Source: SUP05 sp964577715 (GTDB lineage: Bacteria; Pseudomonadota; Gammaproteobacteria; PS1; Pseudothioglobaceae). From it: a stretch of DNA of 36,784 bases. This document shows, piece after piece, positions 1-6,229 of the stretch. The notes below the pieces were generated by a model that saw only the letters and a program-made list of their open reading frames with translations, searched no databases and was not told the origin of the DNA. Position 1 is the first letter of the stretch, and every line of letters starts with the position of its first letter. A program made the position numbers and the translations under genes. The stretch lies in contig CAZOAA010000015.1 in assembly GCA_964577715.1 (NCBI GenBank), forward strand, positions 1-36,784. The letters are read 5' to 3'.

Positions 1-3
1 GTT

Positions 4-381
4 ATGGGACAAAAAGGTTTGCATCTTAAGGTTAATACCGCATCTGGAAACTACATAGTACATGTTGCACCGCAGTGGTATATAGACAAAGAAGAGATAG
101 TATTTAACGCAGGCGATGATATAACGGTTTCTGGATCTGAATTTTATGCAACCAAAGGCTGGATTGCAGGAAAGAATATTTATGCTGCAACTATAAATGC
201 TCCTAATTTATCCGTACCTTTAGCAGTTAGAGACCCTAACACAGGAGAAGGCCTTTGGTCGGGTAGAAATCAAGATAGCGATATGTCTGATGAGAAAAGG
301 GAAGATTTTCGTTCTAAAATGCGAGAAAAAATGATGAAACAAATGAGAGGCAGTGGAAGGCGCGGTCCTGGAGGACGCTAG
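4..381 (+). CDS. Small protein with OB-like beta domain and basic Gly/Arg tail, probably N-terminally truncated
   Basis: The reading frame is open to the left edge, and the ATG at position 4 lies only one codon inside the window, so the true start is probably upstream. Residues 1-80 look like an all-beta domain (GLHLKVNTASGNYIVHVAPQ, then an Asp/Gly-rich turn), resembling the small OB-like domains of some periplasmic or nucleic-acid-binding proteins. This resemblance is an impression of pattern, not a firm family call. Residues 93-125 are charged and end in a Met/Arg/Gly-rich tail (MRGSGRRGPGGR). No signal peptide or membrane segment is visible in the part present. tRNA-Thr follows about 70 bp downstream. 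No function is assigned. Confidence 0.5.
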   Translation: MGQKGLHLKVNTASGNYIVHVAPQWYIDKEEIVFNAGDDITVSGSEFYATKGWIAGKNIYAATINAPNLSVPLAVRDPNTGEGLWSGRNQDSDMSDEKREDFRSKMREKMMKQMRGSGRRGPGGR

Positions 382-438
382 TTTAAAAAAGCTATCATTT
401 CTGTAGAATAAATCACCTGAATTCACTATATATTTGAG

Positions 439-444
439 TATAAT
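439..444 (+). promoter_or_regulatory. -10 element for tRNA-Thr
   Basis: A perfect TATAAT ends 10 bp before the tRNA gene. No convincing -35 hexamer is seen at 16-18 bp upstream. Confidence 0.5.
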
Positions 445-454
445 TCTCACTATT

Positions 455-530
455 GCCGAAGTAGCACAGTTGGTAGTGCAACTGATTTGTAATCAGTAGG
501 TCGCCAGTTCGAGTCCGGCCTTCGGCACCA
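455..530 (+). tRNA. tRNA-Thr (anticodon TGT)
   Basis: A 76-nt cloverleaf with the CCA end encoded. The acceptor stem GCCGAAG pairs with CTTCGGC. The anticodon stem ACTGA/TCAGT encloses TTTGTAA, giving anticodon TGT at 488-490. The T loop GTTCGAGTC is canonical. Confidence 0.97.
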
Positions 531-540
531 TTTACACAAA

Positions 541-573
541 GGGTTTGCAGTTTATAGTTGCAGCCCTTTTTTT
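541..573 (+). terminator. Rho-independent terminator after tRNA-Thr
   Basis: GGGTTTGCA and TGCAGCCC form an imperfect stem followed directly by seven T residues, 10 bp after the tRNA. Confidence 0.7.
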
Positions 574-653
574 ATGCATGTTGTATTTAGTGTCGTAATC
601 AGGTTGTTTTTCGTATTAAAGCTGTTGAATCATGCATAAAAGTAATAAAAGTT

Positions 654-685
654 ACAAATATAGGGCAATATTGCCTTATATTTGT
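654..685. promoter_or_regulatory. 32-bp near-perfect palindrome, candidate operator
   Basis: The left arm ACAAATATAGGGCAAT (654-669) and right arm ATTGCCTTATATTTGT (670-685) are reverse complements at 15 of 16 positions, with no spacer. The dyad centre lies about 50 bp before the predicted transcription start of the globule-like gene at 749 and abuts its putative -35. It is probably a binding site for a dimeric or tetrameric regulator. The regulator is unknown. Confidence 0.55.
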
Positions 686-713
686 TGTGTATATGCCTTT
701 TTACTGGTACACT
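685..713 (+). promoter_or_regulatory. Putative promoter of first sulfur-globule-like gene
   Basis: TTGTGT (685-690), a 17-bp spacer, then TACACT (708-713) preceded by TGG, an extended -10 pattern. The predicted start near 720 gives a leader of about 29 nt carrying the Shine-Dalgarno AGAGGAG. Confidence 0.4.
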
Positions 714-748
714 GACAGTTCTTATTAAATAAAAGAGGAGAAAATAAG

Positions 749-1282
749 ATGAAGAATGTAACAAAAATAGTTGCAATTGCAACAGTAGTAGCTTCAGCGG
801 CAGCAACAGCAGGCTGGGGTGGTAATAATTGGGGTGGTGACAACAACTGGGGCCCGTTTGACGGTGGCTCTAACTGGGGTCCTTTCTCGGGTGGTAACAA
901 TATGGGTCCTTTCTCAGGTGGTAACAACTGGGGCCCAATGAGTGGCGGTAATAATATGGGTCCATTTATGGGCGGCTCTAACGCTGGCCCTTTTAGTGGC
1001 GCTCAAAACTGGGGTCCGTTCAAAGGTGGCAACAATTGGTTAAACAATACTGATTTTGGCACAAACTTTAACACTAAAAATACTTCAGGCGCTAATGCTT
1101 CTGGTGCGGCAGATGGTTCTGCTTCTGGTAGAGGTGATGCTAACGCTTCTGGCAAGGCAGATGCTTATGCTAAAGGTGCAGCTGATGGCTACGCTAAAGG
1201 CCAAGCTGATGCATATGCTAAAGGCTATGCAGATGGCAAGTCTTCTGGTACAGCAAGTGGTAGTGGTGCTGGTACACAGTAA
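749..1282 (+). CDS. Sulfur-globule-envelope-like secreted repeat protein (paralogue 1)
   Basis: A 177-residue secreted structural protein. Residues 1-21 form a signal peptide (MKNVTKIVAIATVVASAAAT). Residues 33-95 are seven tandem nonapeptides of pattern N-[WMA]-G-P-[FM]-x-G-G-[NS]. A linker with NTDFGTNFNTKNTSG follows. Residues 121-163 carry Ala/Asp/Gly repeats, including three octads of ADAYAKG type. The Gly/Asn/aromatic composition resembles the sulfur globule envelope proteins described in Allochromatium, which coat periplasmic sulfur. This link rests on composition and motif style, not on a search. An AGAGGAG ribosome site lies 9 bp before the ATG. A paralogue follows at 1445, but each gene has its own promoter and terminator, so they are transcribed separately. 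Another secreted glycine-rich matrix protein is the alternative. Confidence 0.7.
   Translation: MKNVTKIVAIATVVASAAATAGWGGNNWGGDNNWGPFDGGSNWGPFSGGNNMGPFSGGNNWGPMSGGNNMGPFMGGSNAGPFSGAQNWGPFKGGNNWLNNTDFGTNFNTKNTSGANASGAADGSASGRGDANASGKADAYAKGAADGYAKGQADAYAKGYADGKSSGTASGSGAGTQ
845..1033 (+). repeat. Seven tandem 27-bp coding repeats (NWGPFxGGN units)
   Basis: Each unit encodes nine residues. Codons vary between units, which indicates selection on the protein rather than recent DNA duplication of every copy. Confidence 0.85.
1157..1228 (+). repeat. Three tandem 24-bp coding repeats (AD-x-YAKG-x units)
   Basis: Residues 137-160 are three octads (ADAYAKGA, ADGYAKGQ, ADAYAKGY), preceded by more degenerate copies. 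Confidence 0.8.
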
Positions 1283-1333
1283 GTATAGGACTTTTGCTGA
1301 TAACTATGGTTAATCAGCAAGTTGTTAAAAGGA

Positions 1334-1360
1334 GGGTCACTTTAAGTGACTCTTTTTTTT
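1334..1360 (+). terminator. Terminator between the two globule-like genes
   Basis: GGGTCAC pairs with GTGACTC (one G-T pair) across a short loop, followed by eight T residues. Confidence 0.85.
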
Positions 1361-1382
1361 GTCTTTTTAATAATCAGAGATG

Positions 1383-1411
1383 TTGAATATTATTAAATTT
1401 GGGTGTATATT
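1383..1411 (+). promoter_or_regulatory. Promoter of second sulfur-globule-like gene
   Basis: TTGAAT (1383-1388), a 17-bp spacer and TATATT (1406-1411). The 32-bp palindrome found before the first copy is absent, so the two paralogues may be regulated differently. Confidence 0.55.
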
Positions 1412-1444
1412 AATATTATCAATAAATAATAAATGGAGAATAAT

Positions 1445-1987
1445 ATGAGAGCACTTACAAAAACATTGGCTATTGCTACAGTGGTAGTTGCCACATCAGC
1501 ATCAGCTTTTTTTCATAATGATGGTTACAATCACAACAACTGGGGCCCATTTGATGGCGGTTCTAATTGGGGGCCGTTTTCAGGGGGTAACAACTGGGGC
1601 CCATTTGATAGCGGTTCTAACTGGGGGCCATTTTCAGGTGGATCTAATGCTGGGCCGTTTGATGGCGGTTCAAATTTTGGCCCATTTAATGGCATGAGTA
1701 ACTGGGGCCCGTTTAAGGGTGCCAATAATTGGATGAATGACACGGACTTCGGCCTTAATTTTAATACTAAAAATACAACAGATACTAACGCATCTGGTCA
1801 GGCTGATGGATCTGCCTCTGGTAAGGCCGATGGTTGGGCTAAGGGTCAGGCCGATGGCTATGCTAAAGGACAAGCCGATGCTTATGCAAAAGGCAGGGCC
1901 GATGCATACGCCAAAGGTTATGCAGATGGTAGAGGCTCTGGCTTAATTAATAACGACAGTTATTACAGTCGACTTCCTATTAGATAA
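1445..1987 (+). CDS. Sulfur-globule-envelope-like secreted repeat protein (paralogue 2)
   Basis: A 180-residue paralogue of the protein at 749-1282 with the same architecture. It has a signal peptide ending near ATSASA (residues 16-21), seven nonapeptides of NWGPFDGGS type (residues 32-94), the conserved linker (NDTDFGLNFNTKNTTDTNAS), and five octads of AD[GA][SWY]AKG type (residues 120-159). The start at 1445 is preferred over the in-frame ATG at 1433 because the GGAG inside that upstream codon run serves as ribosome site and the signal peptide begins here. The C-terminus (INNDSYYSRLPIR) is unique and basic, unlike the Ser/Gly tail of paralogue 1. It has its own promoter and terminator. A role in coating stored sulfur is inferred from composition only. 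Confidence 0.7.
   Translation: MRALTKTLAIATVVVATSASAFFHNDGYNHNNWGPFDGGSNWGPFSGGNNWGPFDSGSNWGPFSGGSNAGPFDGGSNFGPFNGMSNWGPFKGANNWMNDTDFGLNFNTKNTTDTNASGQADGSASGKADGWAKGQADGYAKGQADAYAKGRADAYAKGYADGRGSGLINNDSYYSRLPIR
1538..1726 (+). repeat. Seven tandem 27-bp coding repeats
   Basis: Same nonapeptide unit and same copy number as in paralogue 1, encoding residues 32-94. Confidence 0.85.
1802..1921 (+). repeat. Five tandem 24-bp coding repeats
   Basis: Octads running from ADGSASGK to ADAYAKGY, residues 120-159. This is two more clear copies than paralogue 1. Confidence 0.8.
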
Positions 1988-2008
1988 TAAGTGAAAGTAT
2001 CATTTAGC

Positions 2009-2036
2009 AAAAAAGCACTTTAACGAGTGCTTTTTT
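2009..2036 (+). terminator. Terminator after second globule-like gene
   Basis: AAAAAAGCACT and AGTGCTTTTTT form a perfect 11-bp stem around TTAACG. Confidence 0.9.
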
Positions 2037-2078
2037 GTAATTAGTTTTTAATAAGTATGGTTAACACAAGGGTCTTTT

Positions 2079-2282
2079 ATGCAGTGTAATATTGGTGAGT
2101 TGGATAAAAAAATACGCCTAAGCGTTGGTTTTGTTGTGCTTGCAGTAGGGTTTTGGTTTGGATCAATGTGGGGTGCACTAGGGTTTATTCCAGTTTTGTC
2201 GGCATTATTAGGCTACTGCCCTGCTTATGCAATTTTTGGCAAAACCAGTTGCCCAGAAGACTGTACTAGCTGCAAAAAGTAG
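2079..2282 (+). CDS. DUF2892 / YgaP-type inner membrane protein
   Basis: A 67-residue protein starting MQCNIGELDKKIRLSVG, the hallmark of the DUF2892 (YgaP transmembrane domain) family. Two hydrophobic segments (about residues 14-30 and 32-50) are followed by a Cys-rich tail (GYCPAYAIFGKTSCPEDC). In this family the conserved Cys-Pro near the second helix is typical. These domains often occur fused to or beside rhodaneses and may handle sulfur or metals. The biochemical role is not established. The ribosome site is weak (CAAGGG). It stands alone after the globule-protein terminator, with no partner gene adjacent. Confidence 0.8.
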   Translation: MQCNIGELDKKIRLSVGFVVLAVGFWFGSMWGALGFIPVLSALLGYCPAYAIFGKTSCPEDCTSCKK

Positions 2283-2333
2283 AACATTTTTTGGTTTTGT
2301 CTCTCATTTGACAAATTTCTAAAATTTTTATAA

Positions 2334-2373
2334 ATATGTCAAAAAAACATATAAATTGCTTAATAAATAAGCA
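2334..2373. other. Two small adjacent hairpins in the 172-bp gap before the minus-strand pair
   Basis: ATATGT (2334-2339) pairs with ACATAT (2347-2352), and TGCTTA (2357-2362) pairs with TAAGCA (2368-2373). They may end transcription of the DUF2892 gene, but the T runs are weak. The rest of 2283-2454 is AT-rich with no gene seen. Confidence 0.35.
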
Positions 2374-2454
2374 GTTTTAAGCAAAAATCGTTGTTTTTCA
2401 GGTGTTTTTCGCATTATTTTCAGAGAGTTTTGATTTTTTTGAATATTTTTTCAC

Positions 2455-2643
2455 TTAAGAATAAGACAATAATAGTGCCACTATTAGTGAAAGGACGATT
2501 GTTGTCAATACAGTTAATAAATTGTAGTTTTTTTTGATAAATGCACTTCTTTTTTCCAGATGCTCAATCATTTTCATGGATGGATAAATCATAATAATTA
2601 ATACGGCCATTGCATAAACTAAGGTGATAACGTGCTCAATCAT
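2455..2643 (-). CDS. Small two-helix membrane protein, unknown
   Basis: A 62-residue protein with two hydrophobic stretches (about residues 4-21 and 42-60) separated by a charged segment (KMIEHLEKRSAFIKK), so both ends probably face the same side. It lies two bases after the stop of the minus-strand gene at 2646-3029 and should be co-transcribed with it. No family was recognised. It is next to the nitric oxide reductase region and downstream, on the minus strand, of a shared FNR site at 3082-3095, so a role in anaerobic metabolism is possible but unproven. Confidence 0.55.
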   Translation of the reverse strand: MIEHVITLVYAMAVLIIMIYPSMKMIEHLEKRSAFIKKNYNLLTVLTTIVLSLIVALLLSYS

Positions 2644-2645
2644 TA

Positions 2646-3029
2646 TTATGGTGTTAAATTAAAAAAACTGATTAACCACTGTTTTTCTTTTGCTGTTTTT
2701 ATAGGAATGGTTGCAATGACCTGATCTTGTTTGTCTAACACAATAAGATTGTTGTTTTTAATTTGAAGGTGCTCTTCCCCCCAGATTTGTTCTAGTTGAT
2801 CTAATCTTTTCCAAAGTTCACTAGCAGGTGGCTTCTCCTTTACTTGTGTTTGTGTGCTGATGATGGCATACCCAGTCATTGTCTTTTCTAGCTTGTAGGG
2901 CATATACGGCTTAACAGCACTATATATTCTTTCTGATTTTTCTTGTGGCTTGCTTTGAATAAGCGCATTAATACCAAGCAGTAAAAAACCAGCAATTAAA
3001 GATATAAAGATAAGGTTTTTAGTTGTCAT
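2646..3029 (-). CDS. Single-anchor membrane protein with periplasmic domain, unknown
   Basis: A 127-residue protein. Residues 5-24 form an uncleaved membrane anchor or signal (LIFISLIAGFLLLGINAL) with Lys before and a polar domain after. The rest looks like a small alpha/beta domain without Cys or recognisable catalytic motif. It is first in a two-gene minus-strand operon with the 62-residue membrane protein. Its start is about 50 bp from a perfect FNR palindrome that it shares with the divergent gene at 3151, so oxygen-dependent control is plausible. Function unknown. Confidence 0.6.
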   Translation of the reverse strand: MTTKNLIFISLIAGFLLLGINALIQSKPQEKSERIYSAVKPYMPYKLEKTMTGYAIISTQTQVKEKPPASELWKRLDQLEQIWGEEHLQIKNNNLIVLDKQDQVIATIPIKTAKEKQWLISFFNLTP

Positions 3030-3081
3030 AAGATAAGCATAGTTTGTTTAGTACATTATCGCTGATAAATTACAAATTTTA

Positions 3082-3095
3082 TTGATCTAAATCAA
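3082..3095. promoter_or_regulatory. FNR box (TTGATCTAAATCAA) of a class II promoter
   Basis: A perfect match to TTGAT-N4-ATCAA. A TATTAT at 3117-3122 lies where a -10 should be if the box is centred at -41.5, placing the start near 3130, about 20 nt before the ATG at 3151. The divergent minus-strand gene (start 3029) may share it. Confidence 0.8.
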
Positions 3096-3150
3096 TCTTA
3101 GATTTTATTAATTGGTTATTATTAGCAGTATTAAATTAATAGAGCTATTT

Positions 3151-3519
3151 ATGGAATTTATAGAATTAGAGGGCGGTTATTTGGTTATCGCTTTGTTTAT
3201 ATTGGCAGTTACCATGTTTGTTACTACCCGAGCCTTTATGCCAAAAGGCGCTTTCAAAAAAGGCATGTTTTATGTGTTCTTAATTTTAGCGCTATTTATT
3301 GGTGTGCACTTTAGCGTAACTACCAGTAGAATGCAAAGTGTTGCTAATGCTTTTGAGCAGGGGGGCGATATTATCTGTGAGAATAGAGCAATTCGAAAAG
3401 TAGCGCAATCACTTGTGATTAATCGCTCAAGAGGCTGGGTTCTGAGTAACAATATCTTTAGTTCTAGTGAGTATAGTAGAGTTTTTCATTCTGCTAGGTG
3501 TTTAGTGGTTGATGAGTAG
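3151..3519 (+). CDS. FNR-controlled two-helix membrane protein, unknown
   Basis: A 122-residue protein with hydrophobic segments at about residues 10-25 and 37-54 and a C-terminal domain containing two Cys (DIICENRA and SARCLVVDE). A TTG 39 bases upstream is in frame, but the ATG at 3151 is chosen because the FNR box and -10 place the transcript start near 3130, after that TTG. No family was recognised. Its own FNR promoter and position before the nitric oxide reductase genes suggest a role under low oxygen, perhaps in the membrane part of denitrification. The paired cysteines could bind a cofactor or form a disulfide. Neither is shown. Confidence 0.6.
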   Translation: MEFIELEGGYLVIALFILAVTMFVTTRAFMPKGAFKKGMFYVFLILALFIGVHFSVTTSRMQSVANAFEQGGDIICENRAIRKVAQSLVINRSRGWVLSNNIFSSSEYSRVFHSARCLVVDE

Positions 3520-3542
3520 CCATTAAATTATTTTTGTATTTC

Positions 3543-3556
3543 TTGACCTGGGTCAA
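3543..3556. promoter_or_regulatory. DNR/FNR-type box of the nor operon
   Basis: TTGACCTGGGTCAA is a perfect TTGAC-N4-GTCAA palindrome. TAAAAT at 3579-3584 is correctly placed as the -10 for a box centred at -41.5 from a start near 3591, 28 bp ahead of the gene at 3619. Confidence 0.82.
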
Positions 3557-3618
3557 TATATTCAAAAAAGCAATCACTTAAAATCGAGTTAAATTGATTT
3601 TAATTTAAAGGACTGTAC

Positions 3619-3954
3619 ATGGACCCAGCTGTAATTATCAGGCCTGAAATTGCCCTAGATGATTTTTTACCTATTTTTCTATCCTCTTCATTTGTGCTTT
3701 TATTTGGGGTGTTTTATGTGGGTATTTACGCACTAGTAAAAATGGGCACTATTAAATCATTTTATATGCCAGCGGCTTATTTGTTTTGGGTCGCTCAAAC
3801 CTATTCTATGTATTTACTTTCAACGCTACTTGGTAATGATCCGTTTACAACTAAGGTGCTAATTTTGGCAATGTTTGGTTATTTGGTTGTGCCACATTTG
3901 TATTACCACTTAAATGTTCAATCTGAAAAAAGATATGAGCATTCAACAAAATAA
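3619..3954 (+). CDS. Membrane protein, first gene of the nor operon
   Basis: A 111-residue integral membrane protein with three hydrophobic segments (about residues 17-39, 49-68 and 75-92) and a polar, basic C-terminus ending in HSTK. Many aromatic residues lie at the helix ends. It is the first gene behind the DNR-type promoter and ends 11 bp before norC, so it is co-transcribed with the reductase. No family was recognised. Candidates are an assembly or accessory subunit, comparable in position to NorE/NorF/NorH-type proteins of other nor operons, although no sequence similarity to them can be claimed here. Ribosome site AAAGGA lies 8 bp before the ATG. Confidence 0.65.
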   Translation: MDPAVIIRPEIALDDFLPIFLSSSFVLLFGVFYVGIYALVKMGTIKSFYMPAAYLFWVAQTYSMYLLSTLLGNDPFTTKVLILAMFGYLVVPHLYYHLNVQSEKRYEHSTK

Positions 3955-3965
3955 AGGGAGGAAAA

Positions 3966-4640
3966 GTGTCTAATAAAACAGTTTCAGTCTGGACGGATAA
4001 CCATTTTTGGAAACGTTCAGCCGCATGGGTAACGGGGTTTTCAGCTATTTTATTAATATGGCTGACTTTTGATACCACAAGTCAAATCACTCAGGGCACT
4101 GATGCAGATATGCAAAAAGACGCTAAAGGTCTGTATTTTTCTAAAAGAGTGCCGTCTGCTACAGTAATTAACTACAAGATTGGTTATGAATATAGCGATA
4201 AACGAGGCCACGAAGTGCCAACGATTAATGGCAAAGAAAAATTTTTTGGTCGGGACGATTACTCTGAACAAGAAGCGGCAGATTTATTACATTTAGGCAA
4301 ACTTGGAACCCAAGCTAAAAACTGTATGAATTGCCATACTTTATTGGGTAATGGCGCTTATTATGCGCCAGATTTAACCAAGGCTTGGTTAGATCCTAAA
4401 TGGAAGTTGATGATGGCTATTACACAAAAGAAAACACGAGAAGAAGCAATGGCTGAGTTTTTACAGCACCCTTCTAAATATCCGACTCATTCAAGAAGAA
4501 TGCCTGATCTTAACATTACTGCTGCAGAGGCAAAAGGCATTGTTGCATTCTTAAAGCATATGAGTGCAATTGATACCAACGGTTTCCCTAGAAATTTCGC
4601 TAAAAAAGATATCACCCTTCGTGAGAGGAGCGCAAAATGA
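3966..4640 (+). CDS. norC: Nitric oxide reductase subunit C (cytochrome c subunit)
   Basis: The membrane-anchored c-type cytochrome that passes electrons to NorB for reduction of 2 NO to N2O on the periplasmic side. Residues 16-34 form the N-terminal anchor. The haem c site is CMNCH (Cys120, Cys123, His124), followed by TLLGNGAYYAPDL as in known NorC. Met179 in RRMPDL is the likely sixth ligand. At 224 residues it is longer than the roughly 150 of classical NorC. The extra 50 or so residues lie between the anchor and the haem domain (about 45-110) and include a GLYFSKRV segment. It starts with GTG, supported by AGGGAGG five bases upstream. The stop overlaps the norB start by four bases (ATGA). 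Confidence 0.95.
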   Translation: MSNKTVSVWTDNHFWKRSAAWVTGFSAILLIWLTFDTTSQITQGTDADMQKDAKGLYFSKRVPSATVINYKIGYEYSDKRGHEVPTINGKEKFFGRDDYSEQEAADLLHLGKLGTQAKNCMNCHTLLGNGAYYAPDLTKAWLDPKWKLMMAITQKKTREEAMAEFLQHPSKYPTHSRRMPDLNITAAEAKGIVAFLKHMSAIDTNGFPRNFAKKDITLRERSAK

Positions 4641-6040
4641 TAACAACAACATCTTATCAATCAAAAAACCTAGCGACAATGTACTTTACGGTTGCTACGA
4701 TTTTATTTGGTGCACAATTATTAATGGGCTTGGTTGGCGCTATTCAGTTTTTATATCCAGAATTCTTATTTGAAATCTTTGATTTCAGTGTTGCTAGAAC
4801 TGTACACATTAATGCCCTTGTGGTTTGGATGCTTTATGCAATGATTGGATCTGTGTATTTTCTACTGCCTGATGAAACTGGCATAGAAACGGTGGGCGTC
4901 GGTCTTGGAAAACTCGGTTTTTATGTATTCACCGCAGCGATCACTGTTGTGGTGCTGGTATACATTTTGGTACAAATTGGGCCAGCTGCAGAATCAACGA
5001 TTTGGCTAATTAATGAGGGCAGAGAATACCTAGAGGCACCAAGATGGGCCGATATAGGGATTGTTGTTGTTGTTTTAATCTTTGTTTACAATGTTTATGC
5101 AACAGCAATTAAAGGTGAAAGAACCGGTATTGTTACTGTGCTGATGGCAGATTTATTGGCCTTAGCGGGCTTATACCTTGCTGGAATGTTTTTTGTTGAC
5201 AATATTTCGGTTGATCAATTTTGGTGGTGGTGGGTTATTCACTTGTGGGTTGAGGCTACTTGGGAAGTGTTTGTTGGCGGTTTAGCGGCTTATGGTCTGA
5301 TCAAGATGTTAGGTGCTAGTCGACAAGTGGTTGAAATGTGGCTGTGGGTTGAAGTAGCTATGCTTTTTGGCTCTGGTATTTTAGGGCTTGGTCATCACTA
5401 TTTTTGGATTGGTACACCTGAATACTGGTGGGAAATTGGCGCCTTATTCTCGGCACTTGAGCCACTGCCATTGGTCGCAATGTTTGTGCATGTAATTTAT
5501 GATTGGGGCAAACAAGCAGGCATTAAAGGCAGTAAGACTATTAATAATTCGCCAGCATTTGCATGGTTTGTGATGAATGCATTTGGTAATTTCTTAGGTG
5601 CGGGTATTTGGGGATTTTTCCACACCTTGCCACAGGTAAATATCTACACGCATGGTACTCAATTTACTAATGCACACGGACATTTGGCATTTTTTGGCGC
5701 TTATGCGACTATCTTAATTGGTATGTTTTATTTAAATGTACAGAATAAAAATGGCATTGAGAGAATGAGATCAACCTTTAATTCAAAAATGGCGATTACG
5801 CTTATTTCTCTGGGTGTGATGGGCATGACGATAGCGCTTACTGTGGCAGGCTATGGGCAAGTGCTGGTTGAAAGAGCGCAAATGGGCGCAACCTGGGATG
5901 CATTCTTTATCTCTCAACAAGCACAATGGTTTGTACAAGGTATGGGCTGGAGGCTTGCAATGGGTATTGTAACCATTGTTGGGTTTGTCTATCTTGTTAT
6001 TGATTTATTAAGTATTAGCAAAGCTAATCATAATACCTAA
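4637..6040 (+). CDS. norB: Nitric oxide reductase subunit B (catalytic, cNOR type)
   Basis: The catalytic integral membrane subunit, a haem-copper oxidase superfamily member with a haem b3/non-haem iron centre. All expected ligands are visible: His57 (low-spin haem b, RTVHINALV), His202 with Glu206 and Glu210 in HLWVEATWE, His253 and His254 in GLGHHYFWIG, Glu275 in SALEPLPL, and His347 and His349 in NAHGHLAFFGAY. His202, His253, His254 and Glu206 correspond to the non-haem iron ligands. The length of 467 residues is usual for cNorB. About twelve hydrophobic helices are present. There is no N-terminal quinol-oxidising extension, so it works with NorC as electron donor. A 53-residue membrane protein follows 9 bp later. 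Confidence 0.97.
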   Translation: MITTTSYQSKNLATMYFTVATILFGAQLLMGLVGAIQFLYPEFLFEIFDFSVARTVHINALVVWMLYAMIGSVYFLLPDETGIETVGVGLGKLGFYVFTAAITVVVLVYILVQIGPAAESTIWLINEGREYLEAPRWADIGIVVVVLIFVYNVYATAIKGERTGIVTVLMADLLALAGLYLAGMFFVDNISVDQFWWWWVIHLWVEATWEVFVGGLAAYGLIKMLGASRQVVEMWLWVEVAMLFGSGILGLGHHYFWIGTPEYWWEIGALFSALEPLPLVAMFVHVIYDWGKQAGIKGSKTINNSPAFAWFVMNAFGNFLGAGIWGFFHTLPQVNIYTHGTQFTNAHGHLAFFGAYATILIGMFYLNVQNKNGIERMRSTFNSKMAITLISLGVMGMTIALTVAGYGQVLVERAQMGATWDAFFISQQAQWFVQGMGWRLAMGIVTIVGFVYLVIDLLSISKANHNT

Positions 6041-6049
6041 GGAGGCTAT

Positions 6050-6211
6050 ATGACTTTTATTGAACCGTTTACAGACATGGTGCCAAGTTTTTTTGGTATG
6101 TTGAATCAGGGGCCGCTAACACTGACTATTTTCTTACATACCATTATTATTTTGCCGATGTTTTTTATCTATAGGCAAGAAAAGGCAAGATTAGAAAAAG
6201 AAGGTAAATAG
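6050..6211 (+). CDS. 53-residue single-helix membrane protein behind norB
   Basis: A short frame beginning MTFIEPFTDMVPSFFGMLNQ, with a perfect AAGGAGG ribosome site six bases before the ATG and only nine bases after the norB stop. Residues 22-41 are one hydrophobic helix (GPLTLTIFLHTIIILPMFFI), followed by a charged tail (YRQEKARLEKEGK). This layout resembles small accessory subunits of haem-copper oxidases such as CcoQ, and the position resembles small genes that end other nor operons. Those are analogies of size and place, not sequence matches. The strong ribosome site and tight spacing argue that it is translated. Confidence 0.72.
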   Translation: MTFIEPFTDMVPSFFGMLNQGPLTLTIFLHTIIILPMFFIYRQEKARLEKEGK

Positions 6212-6229
6212 AAAAGATATTGAGCGTTT

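Noticed and set aside
845..1726. Regularly spaced repeats resembling a CRISPR array
   Set aside because: The 27-bp periodicity is in frame and encodes the nonapeptides of two secreted proteins. There are no unique spacers, and no cas genes are nearby.
676..1743. Minus-strand proline-rich open frames across the globule-like genes
   Set aside because: They are mirror frames of the Gly/Asn repeats, without ribosome sites or signal peptides.
3112..3150. TTG start for the FNR-controlled membrane protein
   Set aside because: It lies upstream of the start site predicted from the FNR box and -10, so it would not be in the transcript.
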